A DNA stretch of 64,000 nt from Pedobacter psychrophilus (GTDB lineage: Bacteria > Bacteroidota > Bacteroidia > Sphingobacteriales > Sphingobacteriaceae), in contig NZ_LWHJ01000027.1 of the NCBI RefSeq assembly GCF_001652725.1, forward strand, positions 1 through 64,000. The letters run 5' to 3'. The position numbers were made by a program, and so were the translations under genes. The notes beneath the pieces were generated by a model, which was not told where the DNA came from, made no database searches, and was given only the letters and a program-made list of their open reading frames with translations. Each line of letters opens with the position of its first letter. Positions within the stretch are counted from its first letter, which is position 1. Below, in pieces: positions 8,649 to 17,787 of the stretch.

Positions 8649-9674
8649 TCAGTTTAACGAGTTTAGAAAAGCAATGGTATCCACGCCATCTGCAAAATCC
8701 CAAAGTTTAGGGTTTTGGCTTTCGCCGAAGCTGACTTTTGCAGGCAGAATAGTTTCGTTAATTGTTGAAACAACAACTTGAATTTCCTCCGATTTACCGT
8801 TCACTTTTTCAATCACATCGTTTAATGAATCGTATTCTTCATAATAGATAACCGCTAACGGAGAAAACATTCTTTCGTCTTTTGCTACTAAAAGAAAGCC
8901 ATTATCAAAGTGCTGATTCTTATTAACCAAGAAAATAGACTTGTTGTAATCGTAATTATTATTGTATTTATGATGATTGATTATAGGATTAAATTCTTCT
9001 ATTGATTCAAAAAAATGATTGAAAATATAATCTTTAGGAACAAATAATTTGGATACATTTCTACAGCCTAAACCATAATAATTGAAAATATCATTACCTA
9101 ATTCTTTCAATTCTTCTGTGGTTTCTTGTCCGGTTAAAATGGCAACGCTATTTCTGTTTTTTCTGATGATGTTGGGCACTTTTGAAAAATAGTAATCAAA
9201 ATAACGAGAAGAGTTATTACTTCCGGTTGCAATTACCGCATCAAAATTTTCTAATCTTTCTACAAATTGAATTTGATTTTTAAATTTAGGTTCGATAGTT
9301 ATTAACATTGAAAGAACTGATGGAATAATTAAATCATCTTGAGATGATAATTTAATTAGCGCAATATTTCCAGTTAGTAATACTGTTAAAATATCGTGGA
9401 AACCTACCATAGGAATGTTACCAGCCAATATCAATCCTACTTTTTTAGGATCAGGATTTAATTCAGGAATGTTTTTTGAAAAGTTTAATAAATCATTTTT
9501 ATTAAGCATTTTTCCATTTGCATGGATTGCACTTAAAACTTGTTCAGGATTGAACCACGCATTTTTATGCTTTGCACTTTCAATGATATTTTTTAAATCA
9601 TCAGGAGGATTTAGTAAGAAATCTCCTAATTTGATAAACGCCTTTACTCTATTTTCTTTAAAAAAATCTGACAT
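8649..9674 (-). CDS. LuxC-like acyl-CoA reductase
   Basis: Resembles the acyl-CoA reductase (LuxC) family, which reduces activated fatty acids to aldehydes with NADPH through an aldehyde-dehydrogenase fold. The segment YYGLGCRNVSKLFVP carries the likely nucleophilic cysteine, and IATGSNNSSRYFDYY resembles the cofactor region. Its 341 residues are shorter than classical LuxC (about 480). No luxAB, luxD or luxE is nearby, so luminescence is not implied. It diverges from a ferredoxin gene, a common pairing in Bacteroidota. The natural substrate is unknown. Confidence 0.75.
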   Translation of the reverse strand: MSDFFKENRVKAFIKLGDFLLNPPDDLKNIIESAKHKNAWFNPEQVLSAIHANGKMLNKNDLLNFSKNIPELNPDPKKVGLILAGNIPMVGFHDILTVLLTGNIALIKLSSQDDLIIPSVLSMLITIEPKFKNQIQFVERLENFDAVIATGSNNSSRYFDYYFSKVPNIIRKNRNSVAILTGQETTEELKELGNDIFNYYGLGCRNVSKLFVPKDYIFNHFFESIEEFNPIINHHKYNNNYDYNKSIFLVNKNQHFDNGFLLVAKDERMFSPLAVIYYEEYDSLNDVIEKVNGKSEEIQVVVSTINETILPAKVSFGESQNPKLWDFADGVDTIAFLNSLN

Positions 9675-9703
9675 TGACTGAATTCCGAATAATTTAATTG
9701 TGT

Positions 9704-9711
9704 TATATTTG
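9704..9711 (+). promoter_or_regulatory. -7 promoter box of the ferredoxin gene
   Basis: TATATTTG is an exact match to the Bacteroidota -7 consensus TAnnTTTG and would give a leader of roughly 45 bases. A second match, TATTTTTG, is present on the minus strand (plus-strand 9730-9737), oriented toward the acyl-CoA reductase. No good -33 box is seen for either. Confidence 0.5.
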
Positions 9712-9764
9712 CAGCTTATTAAGAAAAAACAAAAATACGTTTAAGGCGTTAGAATAAATAAGAT

Positions 9765-10118
9765 ATGGCAATTAAAATTACAGACGAGTGCATAAATTGC
9801 GGAGCATGTGAGCCAGAATGCCCAAATAATGCAATATATGATGCGGGTCAAGCCTGGAAATTCTCTGAAGGCACAAATTTAAAAGGTATTATAGATTTTG
9901 GTGGTGGAGAAACTTTAAATGCAGATGAAGCTCAATCGGCAATTTCTGATGAGGTTTATTATATTGTTTCTGATAAATGTACCGAGTGTAAAGGTTTTCA
10001 TGATGAGCCACAATGTGCTGCTGTTTGTCCTGTAGATTGCTGTGTAGATGATGAAGATGTAAGAGAAACTGAAGAAGAACTATTGGCTAAGAAAGCTTGG
10101 TTACACCAAGAAGATTAG
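9765..10118 (+). CDS. Ferredoxin with two iron-sulfur clusters
   Basis: A small acidic electron carrier of 117 residues. The first cluster motif, CINCGACEPECP, is a complete CxxCxxCxxxCP set. The second, CTECKG...CAAVCPVDCC, has the long insert between its second and third cysteines that is typical of Alvin/Chromatium-type 2[4Fe-4S] ferredoxins. It diverges from the acyl-CoA reductase and is followed by a strong terminator, so it is transcribed alone. The redox partner is not known from the sequence. Confidence 0.93.
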   Translation: MAIKITDECINCGACEPECPNNAIYDAGQAWKFSEGTNLKGIIDFGGGETLNADEAQSAISDEVYYIVSDKCTECKGFHDEPQCAAVCPVDCCVDDEDVRETEEELLAKKAWLHQED

Positions 10119-10137
10119 TTTTTATATTTTGACATTG

Positions 10138-10172
10138 AAAGGGTTGTCTTTTTTAAGGCAACCCTTTTTTTT
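10138..10172 (+). terminator. Rho-independent terminator of the ferredoxin gene
   Basis: AAAGGGTTGTC (10138-10148) pairs with GGCAACCCTTT (10157-10167), with one G-U pair, and continues into a T tract of eight or more. It lies 20 bases past the ferredoxin stop. Confidence 0.88.
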
Positions 10173-10221
10173 GTAATATTAAATATATTCAGAGTTAAAA
10201 AAGATAAACCAATATTAATAA

Positions 10222-10289
10222 ACGGGATTGAAGCGGTACCCCGGATTGGCCGCCATTTGCGGACAAACGGAGTATAGCGTAAAGCCCGA
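10222..10289 (+). repeat. Dispersed hairpin repeat, copy R2
   Basis: A degenerate, short member of the family. The left end is ACGGGATTGAAGCGGTACC, the core hairpin is CCGC/GCGG (around 10250-10262) and the right end is TATAGCGTAAAGCCCG. It lies between the converging ferredoxin and hppA genes. Confidence 0.6.
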
Positions 10290-10325
10290 CTATCGGAAAT
10301 TGAATACCACTATCTTAAGTTTTTC

Positions 10326-10363
10326 AAAAAAAAATCCCAACCTTTTTAGATAAGATTGGGATT
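10326..10363 (-). terminator. Rho-independent terminator of hppA (minus strand)
   Basis: AATCCCAA (10333-10340) and TTGGGATT (10356-10363) form the stem. On the minus strand the stem runs directly into a T tract (the A run at 10326-10334). It lies about 20 bases past the hppA stop. Confidence 0.8.
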
Positions 10364-10382
10364 AAATAAAACAATATTAAAA

Positions 10383-12743
10383 CTAGTTAACTGGAGCAGG
10401 AGTTTTAAATCTCTCCATTAAACCCGGTTTAGTACAACATTTAAGACCTGCTTTTTTCATTATCGCCATTTCTTGCTCTGTACAAGTAGAACCATCTTTG
10501 TGAATGGCAACTATTTTGCCATTTTCACTTTTAATGATTTGAACATTTTCTATTTGGTGGTTAATGTTTAATGAATTACCTGAACTAATTGTGCCTTGAG
10601 TTTGTGCAATATAAGGTGCAATCACCAAAGAAACTATCGACATTAATTTGATAAGGATATTCATGGATGGACCAGAAGTATCTTTAAATGGATCGCCAAC
10701 AGTATCACCAGTTACAGAAGCTTTATGAGGTTCAGATTTTTTGTAGTGCATTTCATTGTTAATCATTACACCTTTCTCGAAAGATTTTTTGGCGTTATCC
10801 CAAGCACCTCCAGCGTTTGATTGGAAAATACCCATTAATACTCCAGAAACGGTAACGCCAGCTAATAAACCACCTAACATTTCCGCAGAACTTGCATCGT
10901 TAAAAACATTTTTAAAACCAAAACCAACAAGAATGGGTGTTAATAAAGCAATTGCTCCCGGCATCATCATTTCACGAATTGATGCTTTTGTAGAGATAGC
11001 CACACATTTTTCATATTCTGGTTTTGCTTTGTATTCCATAATTCCTGGAATTTCTCTAAACTGACGACGAACTTCGTTTACCATATCCATTGCCGCTTTA
11101 CCAACTGCTTGAATACATAATGCAGAGAATATAAATGGTATCATCCCGCCAACAAATAAAGCCGCTAACACAGGAGCTTTATAGATGTCAATAGAAGAAA
11201 TACCAGCAACACCTACAAATGCTGCAAATAATGCCAAAGAAGTTAAAGCTGCTGATGCAATTGCAAAACCTTTTCCGGTTGCTGCTGTAGTATTTCCTAC
11301 GGCGTCTAAATTATCTGTACGTTCACGAACTTCTGGAGGTAACTGACTCATTTCTGCAATTCCACCTGCATTATCAGCAATTGGTCCGAAAGCATCAATA
11401 GCTAACTGCATTGCAGTTGTTGCCATCATACCAGCAGCTGCAATTGCAACTCCGTATAAACCAGCAAAATAATAGGAAAACATAATACCTGCTGCCAAAG
11501 TTATTATAGGAATAACTGTTGACTTCATTCCGACTGCTAAGCCAGCGATAATATTAGTTGCATGTCCTGTAGATGATTGTTGAATGATAGAATCAACTGG
11601 AGATTTACCCATTGCTGTATAATATTCGGTTACAATACTCATTATAGTACCTACCACTAAACCAACTATGATAGCGTAAAACACATTCATACTGGTAAAT
11701 TCATAACCTCTTAATATTAGGTTTTCTGGTAACATCCACTTTACAATAAAAAAAGAAGCTATGGCAGTTATTGCAATTGAAGACCAGTTTCCTAAATTTA
11801 AAGCAGTTTGTACGTTAGAATTTTCATCCTTAATGGTTACAAACCATGTTCCGACGATAGAAAATAAAATTCCTAAACCACAAATAACCATTGGTAATAA
11901 GATAGGAGACATTCCTCCAAAATTATCACCTGATGCATTTATCTCTTGCCCTAAAACCATGGTAGCAAGAATAGTTGCTACGTAAGAACCAAATAAATCG
12001 GCACCCATACCTGCAACATCACCAACATTATCACCAACATTATCTGCAATCGTAGCAGGATTACGTACATCATCTTCAGGGATCCCAGCTTCTACTTTGC
12101 CAACTAAATCTGCACCGACATCTGCAGCTTTTGTATAAATACCGCCGCCAACTCTGGCAAATAAGGCAATTGATTCTGCTCCTAAAGAAAATCCTGTTAA
12201 TACTTCTATAGATGTTTTAACTGTTTCAGAACCTAAATCAGAAAAATAAGCTAAAAAAGCGATGAATAAACCTCCTAAGCCCAAAATTGCTAAACCAGCA
12301 ACGCCCAAACCCATAACCGTTCCGCCTGTAAATGATACTTTTAAGGCTTGTTTTAAGCTAGTTCTTGCAGCTTGTGTGGTTCTTACGTTTGCTTTAGTGG
12401 CAGCTCTCATCCCAATATAACCTGCAGTTGCAGAAAACACTGCTCCAATAACAAATGCTACAGCTATCACCCAACTAGAGTGAATCTCTTTGCCATTAAT
12501 TTCATGAATTGTACCAGAATAAGCTAATAAAGCTCCGGCAAAAATTACGAAAATGCTCAAAACTCTCCATTCGGCTTTTAAGAATGCCATTGCACCATCT
12601 GCAATATAGCCTGCAAGTTCTTGCATTTTAGCATCTCCTGCATCTTGTTTAGATACCCAAATAGATTTGGAAACCATGACTAGCAGGCCAATAATCCCTA
12701 ATACGGGGATAAAATAAATTAAATTAGTTTGTAAAAAATCCAT
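10383..12743 (-). CDS. hppA: Membrane-bound ion-pumping pyrophosphatase
   Basis: An integral inner-membrane enzyme that hydrolyses pyrophosphate and pumps H+ and/or Na+. It has many transmembrane helices and the two acidic active-site motifs [18 protein letters not shown] and [16 protein letters not shown]. The key segment reads [10 protein letters not shown]: the alanine after GNTT marks the K+-dependent subfamily, since the K+-independent type has lysine there. Na+ pumping is therefore possible. The C-terminus carries an extra polar tail with cysteines ([17 protein letters not shown]) beyond the last helix, function unknown. It is transcribed alone and ends at a clear terminator. Confidence 0.95.
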   Translation of the reverse strand: MDFLQTNLIYFIPVLGIIGLLVMVSKSIWVSKQDAGDAKMQELAGYIADGAMAFLKAEWRVLSIFVIFAGALLAYSGTIHEINGKEIHSSWVIAVAFVIGAVFSATAGYIGMRAATKANVRTTQAARTSLKQALKVSFTGGTVMGLGVAGLAILGLGGLFIAFLAYFSDLGSETVKTSIEVLTGFSLGAESIALFARVGGGIYTKAADVGADLVGKVEAGIPEDDVRNPATIADNVGDNVGDVAGMGADLFGSYVATILATMVLGQEINASGDNFGGMSPILLPMVICGLGILFSIVGTWFVTIKDENSNVQTALNLGNWSSIAITAIASFFIVKWMLPENLILRGYEFTSMNVFYAIIVGLVVGTIMSIVTEYYTAMGKSPVDSIIQQSSTGHATNIIAGLAVGMKSTVIPIITLAAGIMFSYYFAGLYGVAIAAAGMMATTAMQLAIDAFGPIADNAGGIAEMSQLPPEVRERTDNLDAVGNTTAATGKGFAIASAALTSLALFAAFVGVAGISSIDIYKAPVLAALFVGGMIPFIFSALCIQAVGKAAMDMVNEVRRQFREIPGIMEYKAKPEYEKCVAISTKASIREMMMPGAIALLTPILVGFGFKNVFNDASSAEMLGGLLAGVTVSGVLMGIFQSNAGGAWDNAKKSFEKGVMINNEMHYKKSEPHKASVTGDTVGDPFKDTSGPSMNILIKLMSIVSLVIAPYIAQTQGTISSGNSLNINHQIENVQIIKSENGKIVAIHKDGSTCTEQEMAIMKKAGLKCCTKPGLMERFKTPAPVN

Positions 12744-12967
12744 ATAAATAATAAAATATAAAGCAATAATTTAGGTGAATCTGGTTTTATCAGAATTTCC
12801 AAAATTAGCAGGGTAATTGGTATTTCCAAACATTTATTTTTCTTGTTTCATTAAAAATCGAATAAATAATAAATGTTTTATTCATATTTACCTCCTACAT
12901 TTTAAAACAAAATTTTTAAAATTCAGTAAATCAAATCTTTAGGTATTTATATAATTAAATTTTTTAA

Positions 12968-14428
12968 ATGGAAAAAATAATACACAACCAGATGAAAAGG
13001 GAGTTAGGTCTTCTAGATTCTACGATGATAGTTGCCGGGTCTATGATTGGCTCAGGAATATTTTTGGTGAGCTCTGAAATGGCAAGAACTGTAGGCTCAC
13101 CAGGAGTGATATTATTAATTTGGTTGTTAACAGGAGTTATTACTTTGATTGCTGCGTTGAGTTATGGCGAATTGGCAGGTATGATGCCAAAAGCAGGTGG
13201 ACAATATGTTTACTTAAAAGAAGCATTTAACCCAATGGTTGGGTTTCTATTTGGATGGACTGTTTTTACCGTTATACAAACTGGCGTAATAGCTGCTGTC
13301 GCTATCGCATTTGCAAAATATACTGCTGAATTAATTCCTTTTTTTGATGAACAGCACATTCTGTTTTCTTTAGGATTTTTCAAATTTAATGCAACGCAAT
13401 TTCTAGCATTATTACTGATAGCATTCTTAACCATCCTAAATCTTCAAGGAATTAAAAGTGCCAAATTGGTACAAACGAGTTTTACTTTAGCCAAATTGCT
13501 TTCTTTAGTAGGATTAATTGTTTTGGGTATTTATTTTGGACTAAATAGCGAAGCCTTTAAAATTAATCTTACAAATTTTTGGACAACTTTTGCTATTAAA
13601 AGAAACGACGATGGAACCATAACCAAGGAATTATTGAGTGGTGTAGTATTGTGGGGTGCAATTGGTGCTTCCATGATTGGATCTTTATTTAGCTCTGATT
13701 CTTGGAATAACATTACTTATACAGCAGGAGAGGTTAAAGATCCTCAGAAAAATATTCCTTTAAGTTTGTTTTTTGGAACTTTGACCGTAACCATTCTTTA
13801 TATTTTAGCTAATGTGGCGTACATCATGTTACTACCTATGTATGGTTCGCCAGAAGGTGCAACTGTTTTAGAAAGAGGAATTTCTTTTGCTTCGCAAGAT
13901 AGAGTTGGAACGGCTGCAGCCTCCATTATTTTTGGAAGTTCGGCTGTAACTATCATGGCGCTATTAATTATGGTTTCTACTTTTGGATGCAATAATGGAT
14001 TGATTTTATCTGGAGCAAGATTATATTATGCCATGGCTAAAGATGGCGTTTTTTTTAAGAGAGCAGGGAATTTAAACAAGAAAGACGTACCCGGATTTGC
14101 TTTGATATTACAAGCCATTTGGTCATCAGTTTTATGTCTTTCTGGTTCTTATGGGCAACTTTTAGATTATTGTACATTTTCTTCTTTACTATTTTATATC
14201 GTTACAATCATAGGTTTATTTGTATTAAGAAAGAAAAGACCAGAATGGGAGCGTCCTTACAAAGCTTTTGGATATCCAGTTTTGCCAGCTTTATATATTA
14301 TTATTGCATCTGCAATTTGCGTAGTATTATTAATTGTAAAGCCAGCTACTTGCGGTTGGGGATTAGGTATTGTTTTAATTGGAATTCCAATTTATTTTCT
14401 TTGGAATAAGAAACAAGAAGCTCTTTAA
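12968..14428 (+). CDS. APC-superfamily amino acid permease
   Basis: An inner-membrane amino acid transporter of 486 residues with about 12 predicted helices. The first helix contains GSMIGSGIF, the conserved Gly-rich unwound substrate-binding segment of APC transporters. SYGELAGMMPKAGGQYVYL is a family signature. The sequence resembles the LAT-like/basic amino acid exchanger group, but the substrate cannot be read from it. An in-frame ATG at 12995 is an alternative start. It appears to be a single-gene unit. Confidence 0.9.
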   Translation: MEKIIHNQMKRELGLLDSTMIVAGSMIGSGIFLVSSEMARTVGSPGVILLIWLLTGVITLIAALSYGELAGMMPKAGGQYVYLKEAFNPMVGFLFGWTVFTVIQTGVIAAVAIAFAKYTAELIPFFDEQHILFSLGFFKFNATQFLALLLIAFLTILNLQGIKSAKLVQTSFTLAKLLSLVGLIVLGIYFGLNSEAFKINLTNFWTTFAIKRNDDGTITKELLSGVVLWGAIGASMIGSLFSSDSWNNITYTAGEVKDPQKNIPLSLFFGTLTVTILYILANVAYIMLLPMYGSPEGATVLERGISFASQDRVGTAAASIIFGSSAVTIMALLIMVSTFGCNNGLILSGARLYYAMAKDGVFFKRAGNLNKKDVPGFALILQAIWSSVLCLSGSYGQLLDYCTFSSLLFYIVTIIGLFVLRKKRPEWERPYKAFGYPVLPALYIIIASAICVVLLIVKPATCGWGLGIVLIGIPIYFLWNKKQEAL

Positions 14429-14522
14429 AAAATTGCTAGTAAGGATTTTAGAATCTTCCTTGAAATTTTATTAATCAATATTTGGATTGTTTTCCAGTAA
14501 CAGAAAATAATCTTTCAATATT

Positions 14523-14555
14523 TTTTGAAAGTTCGGAAACTTAATATTATATTTG
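14523..14555 (+). promoter_or_regulatory. Promoter of the GbsR-type regulator operon
   Basis: TTTTG (14523-14527) and TATATTTG (14548-14555) match the Bacteroidota -33 and -7 boxes with a 20-base spacer. The start ATG at 14559 is 3 bases after the -7 box, so the mRNA would be leaderless or translation would start elsewhere. Confidence 0.6.
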
Positions 14556-14558
14556 TCC

Positions 14559-15062
14559 ATGCAATTAGATGAGGCAAAAAATAAATTTATACAAACATGG
14601 GGAGCATTAGGTTCTCAATGGGGTATAAATAAGACGATGGCTCAAATACATGCCTTATTAATTGTTTCTAATAATCCATTATCTATGGAAGACGTAATGG
14701 AAGAATTAATTATTTCTAGAGGGAATGCAAGTATGAATTTGAGGGCTTTAATGGATTGGGGCATTGTTTATAAAGAGTATAAGACTGGAGAGCGTAAAGA
14801 TTTTTTCACTGCAGAAAAAGATTTAGATGAATTAGCAGTGAAAATTGCGAAAGAAAGAAGTAGAAGAGAAATTAAGCCGGCTTTAAAAATCTTAAAAGAA
14901 GTATCTTCTATAGACGCAAAAACTTCACTAGAAGCTGGACAATTTGTAAATCAAACTAAAAAACTTTATGATTTTGTACTTAAAGCAGATAATATGATTG
15001 ATAAGGTAACAGAAATTAAGGATAATTGGGTTGGAAGATTATTGATGAAAGTTATGAAGTAA
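14559..15062 (+). CDS. GbsR/MarR-type transcriptional regulator
   Basis: A winged-helix DNA-binding protein of the GbsR family (COG1510). IHALLIVSNNPLSMEDVMEE followed by LIISRGNASMNLRALMDWGI is the winged helix, and the C-terminal half is helical and probably dimerises. An in-frame TTG at 14553 exists, but it is part of the -7 box, so the ATG at 14559 is preferred. It heads an operon with an epimerase and two small membrane proteins, and probably regulates that operon. The signal is unknown; GbsR of Bacillus senses choline. Confidence 0.85.
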   Translation: MQLDEAKNKFIQTWGALGSQWGINKTMAQIHALLIVSNNPLSMEDVMEELIISRGNASMNLRALMDWGIVYKEYKTGERKDFFTAEKDLDELAVKIAKERSRREIKPALKILKEVSSIDAKTSLEAGQFVNQTKKLYDFVLKADNMIDKVTEIKDNWVGRLLMKVMK

Positions 15063-15108
15063 ATTTTTTTAAATCAAACTTTCATTATTTATTGAAAGTT
15101 TTAAAACA

Positions 15109-16023
15109 ATGAAAATGAAAAAGTTAGTTATAGCAGCGGGTACTGGTTTTTTAGGCAAAGTTTTACTGAATCATTTTAAAAATGATTTTGATGAAATATG
15201 TATTCTGACAAGAGGAAAGTTCGAACTTGGGGGAAAGATTAAATATGTTAGATGGGATGCTAAAAAATTAACTGGTTGGGAAACAGATTTAGAGAATGTA
15301 GATGTATTAATTAATCTTGCAGGAAAATCTGTTGATTGCAGATATACCAAAGAAAATCAAGAAGAAATTTTAAATTCCAGAGTTGATAGTACATCTATTT
15401 TAAACAGAGCAGTTTTACTTTGTAATAACCCTCCAAAGCATTGGTTAAATTCATCTACATCAACTATTTATAGATATTCTTTAGATAAACGAATGACTGA
15501 AGATAATGGAGAAATTGGCGATGATTTTTCTATGAATGTTGCTAAATTTTGGGAGCAAAGTTTTTTTGAAATAGAAACACCAAAAACATTAAAAACAGCA
15601 TTGAGGACTTCTATTGTGTTAGGTAAGAAAGGTGGTGCATTTATTCCATTAAAAAGATTGACCCAATTTGGTTTAGGTGGTAAACAAGGAGGTGGCAATC
15701 AATATATAAGTTGGATACATGAAGAAGATTTTGCAAGGGCAATTTCTTTTATTGTCAAAGACAAGATGACTGGAGTTATTAATGTTGTTTCTCCAAAACC
15801 AATTACAAATGAACTTTTCATGGCAGAATTAAGAAATCAACTAAAAATTCCGTTTGGGATACCGACCCCAAAATTTTTACTAAAGATTGGAGCAAAAATT
15901 ATTGGTACTGAACCAGAACTAGTTTTAAAAAGTAGAAATGTTATTCCAGATAAACTGATAAAAAATGGTTTCGTTTTTAAATTTGAATCACTAGATAAAG
16001 CTTTGAAAAATCTTGTATCATGA
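15109..16023 (+). CDS. TIGR01777-family NAD(P)-dependent epimerase/reductase
   Basis: An extended short-chain dehydrogenase of 304 residues. The N-terminal nucleotide-binding loop is AAGTGFLGK, and VLINLAGKSVDCRYTKENQ is the signature of the TIGR01777/YfcH group. The C-terminal part matches the small DUF1731 domain of that group (IPFGIPTPKFLLKIGAKIIG). The substrate is unknown for the whole group. Its stop overlaps the next start (TCATGA), which indicates one operon. Confidence 0.85.
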   Translation: MKMKKLVIAAGTGFLGKVLLNHFKNDFDEICILTRGKFELGGKIKYVRWDAKKLTGWETDLENVDVLINLAGKSVDCRYTKENQEEILNSRVDSTSILNRAVLLCNNPPKHWLNSSTSTIYRYSLDKRMTEDNGEIGDDFSMNVAKFWEQSFFEIETPKTLKTALRTSIVLGKKGGAFIPLKRLTQFGLGGKQGGGNQYISWIHEEDFARAISFIVKDKMTGVINVVSPKPITNELFMAELRNQLKIPFGIPTPKFLLKIGAKIIGTEPELVLKSRNVIPDKLIKNGFVFKFESLDKALKNLVS

Positions 16024-16364
16024 ACTTAAATATTATTGGTTATGTTATTTATTTAAGCATAACAGTCGTTATTATTATAAAAGTAGGTAAAATCTGTTAT
16101 GAAAATGGAAGCGTTTACGTAGCGCAATTAATTCCGAATCATGAAGATTTATGTTTAAAAATCAATCATATATTATTAGTTGCATATTACCTTTTTAACC
16201 TTGGTTATTGCGCAATCACTTTAATTCAATGGACAACAATTACTAATTACGCTTTACTAGTAGAGGTTATTTGTACTAAAACAGCAATCATATTATTTCT
16301 ACTGGCCTCATTACATTACTTCAACATTTTAATTATTACAAAACAAATCAAAAAATTAATTTAA
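16020..16364 (+). CDS. Small membrane protein A
   Basis: A protein of 114 residues with three likely transmembrane helices (about 5-20, 50-70 and 82-105). It begins inside the stop codon of the epimerase gene, so the two are translationally coupled. The next gene encodes a protein of the same size and layout, with the shared pattern IGYxIYL near the N-terminus, so the two look like diverged paralogues that may form a heteromer. No known domain is recognised. Confidence 0.8.
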   Translation: MNLNIIGYVIYLSITVVIIIKVGKICYENGSVYVAQLIPNHEDLCLKINHILLVAYYLFNLGYCAITLIQWTTITNYALLVEVICTKTAIILFLLASLHYFNILIITKQIKKLI

Positions 16365-16375
16365 ATTTTAAAATC

Positions 16376-16747
16376 ATGGAAACTCAAAAAATTTTAATCG
16401 GCTATGCCATTTATTTACCAATTGCAATTGCTTTAACAGTTTATGTTTCTAAAACTTTGTTCAAGAATAGTTTAATATATATGTCTGATATTTTTAAGGG
16501 GAGGTTAGAAATTGCAAAAGCAACAAATAAGCTATTTGAAACAGGGTTTTATCTGTTAAATTTAGGATTTGCATTAATGATATTAAACCTTACTCTATTT
16601 CAAGATAGTTATCAAGAACTCATTGAAAAATTGAGTTATAAAATTGGTGGATTTGCCATTTATTTAGGATTGATGCTTTTTTTAAATTTGTACTTCTTTT
16701 TTAGAGGCAAAAGAAAATCTAAAGAAGCAAATCTTCAGATAGATTAG
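16376..16747 (+). CDS. Small membrane protein B
   Basis: A protein of 123 residues with three likely transmembrane segments (about 7-25, 57-77 and 92-110) and a basic C-terminal tail (FRGKRKSKE). It lies 11 bases after the paralogous gene and is the last gene of the GbsR operon, closed by a strong terminator. The function is unknown. Confidence 0.8.
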   Translation: METQKILIGYAIYLPIAIALTVYVSKTLFKNSLIYMSDIFKGRLEIAKATNKLFETGFYLLNLGFALMILNLTLFQDSYQELIEKLSYKIGGFAIYLGLMLFLNLYFFFRGKRKSKEANLQID

Positions 16748-16770
16748 TAATGTTCTAGATAACTGTATTT

Positions 16771-16804
16771 AAAATGCTTTGGTAGCTCAAAGCATTTTTT
16801 ATTT
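16771..16804 (+). terminator. Rho-independent terminator of the GbsR operon
   Basis: Perfect 10-base arms, AAAATGCTTT (16771-16780) and AAAGCATTTT (16789-16798), with an 8-base loop and a following T-rich tract. Confidence 0.88.
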
Positions 16805-16866
16805 AAATTATAATTTATCTATTTGGTCATTAATGAAAGCCCACATCATTTTTCAATTGGATTTCT

Positions 16867-16874
16867 TATTTTTG
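16867..16874 (+). promoter_or_regulatory. -7 promoter box of the agmatine operon
   Basis: TATTTTTG fits TAnnTTTG and lies 22 bases before the aguB ATG. A matching -33 box is not clear. Confidence 0.45.
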
Positions 16875-16896
16875 CCAAAATTTAAAAATCATCGCC

Positions 16897-17769
16897 ATGG
16901 CAAAAAATGTTAAGCTCGGTTTGGTCCAAATGACCTGCACTGCGAATAAACAAGAGAATTTAGATAAAGCAATTGAAAAAGTAAAAGAAGCCGCGGCAAA
17001 AGGCGCTCAAGTTATTTGTTTACAAGAGCTTTTTACTTCTCTATATTTTTGCGACGTTGAAGATTATGATAATTTTGAATTGGCTGAAACAATTCCTGGT
17101 CCCTCCACAGATGTTTTACAAATAGTTGCAAAAGATTTAGGCGTGGTAATCATCGCTTCTTTGTTTGAAAAAAGAGCACAAGGAATTTATCATAATACAA
17201 CAGCTGTTTTAGATGCAGATGGTTCTTACTTAGGTAAGTATCGCAAAATGCACATTCCCGATGATCCAGGTTTTTATGAAAAATTCTATTTTACTCCTGG
17301 CGATTTAGGCTATAAAGTTTTCAAAACTAAATTTGCCACAATTGGTGTTTTAATATGTTGGGATCAATGGTATCCAGAAGCAGCAAGGATTACCTCTTTA
17401 ATGGGAGCAGAGATTTTATTTTACCCAACTGCAATTGGTTGGGCTACCACTCAAGATTTACCAACAAACGAAGAGCAACACAACGCATGGCAAACTATTC
17501 AAAGTTCTCATGCAATTGCAAATGGAGTTCATGTAGTTGGCGTTAACAGAGTAGGAGAGGAAGCTGGAGTTAAATTTTGGGGTGGTTCTTTTATCGCAAA
17601 TCCTTTTGGAAGATTATTGTATAAAGGATCTGTAGACAATGAAGAAGTACATGTACAAGAAGTTGATTTAGCAAAATCTGACAGTTATAGAGTTCATTGG
17701 CCTTTCTTGAGAGATAGAAGAATTGATTCTTATCAGCCGATTGTTAAGCGTTACATAGACGAAGATTAA
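16897..17769 (+). CDS. aguB: N-carbamoylputrescine amidase
   Basis: A nitrilase-superfamily hydrolase that converts N-carbamoylputrescine to putrescine, CO2 and ammonia in the cytosol. The catalytic triad is visible: Glu in ICLQELF, Lys in GKYRKMHIP and Cys in LICWDQWYPEAARI. The length (290) is typical. It sits 18 bases before agmatine deiminase, so the pair covers both steps from agmatine to putrescine. Confidence 0.95.
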   Translation: MAKNVKLGLVQMTCTANKQENLDKAIEKVKEAAAKGAQVICLQELFTSLYFCDVEDYDNFELAETIPGPSTDVLQIVAKDLGVVIIASLFEKRAQGIYHNTTAVLDADGSYLGKYRKMHIPDDPGFYEKFYFTPGDLGYKVFKTKFATIGVLICWDQWYPEAARITSLMGAEILFYPTAIGWATTQDLPTNEEQHNAWQTIQSSHAIANGVHVVGVNRVGEEAGVKFWGGSFIANPFGRLLYKGSVDNEEVHVQEVDLAKSDSYRVHWPFLRDRRIDSYQPIVKRYIDED

Positions 17770-17787
17770 GTTTTAGTTTATTAAGTC

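Noticed and set aside
8649-9674. Bioluminescence operon
   Set aside because: Only a LuxC-like protein is present; luxAB, luxD and luxE are absent from the neighbourhood.
10173-10325. Possible small gene between ferredoxin and hppA
   Set aside because: The region is a degenerate repeat copy and terminators; no frame with a start is convincing.
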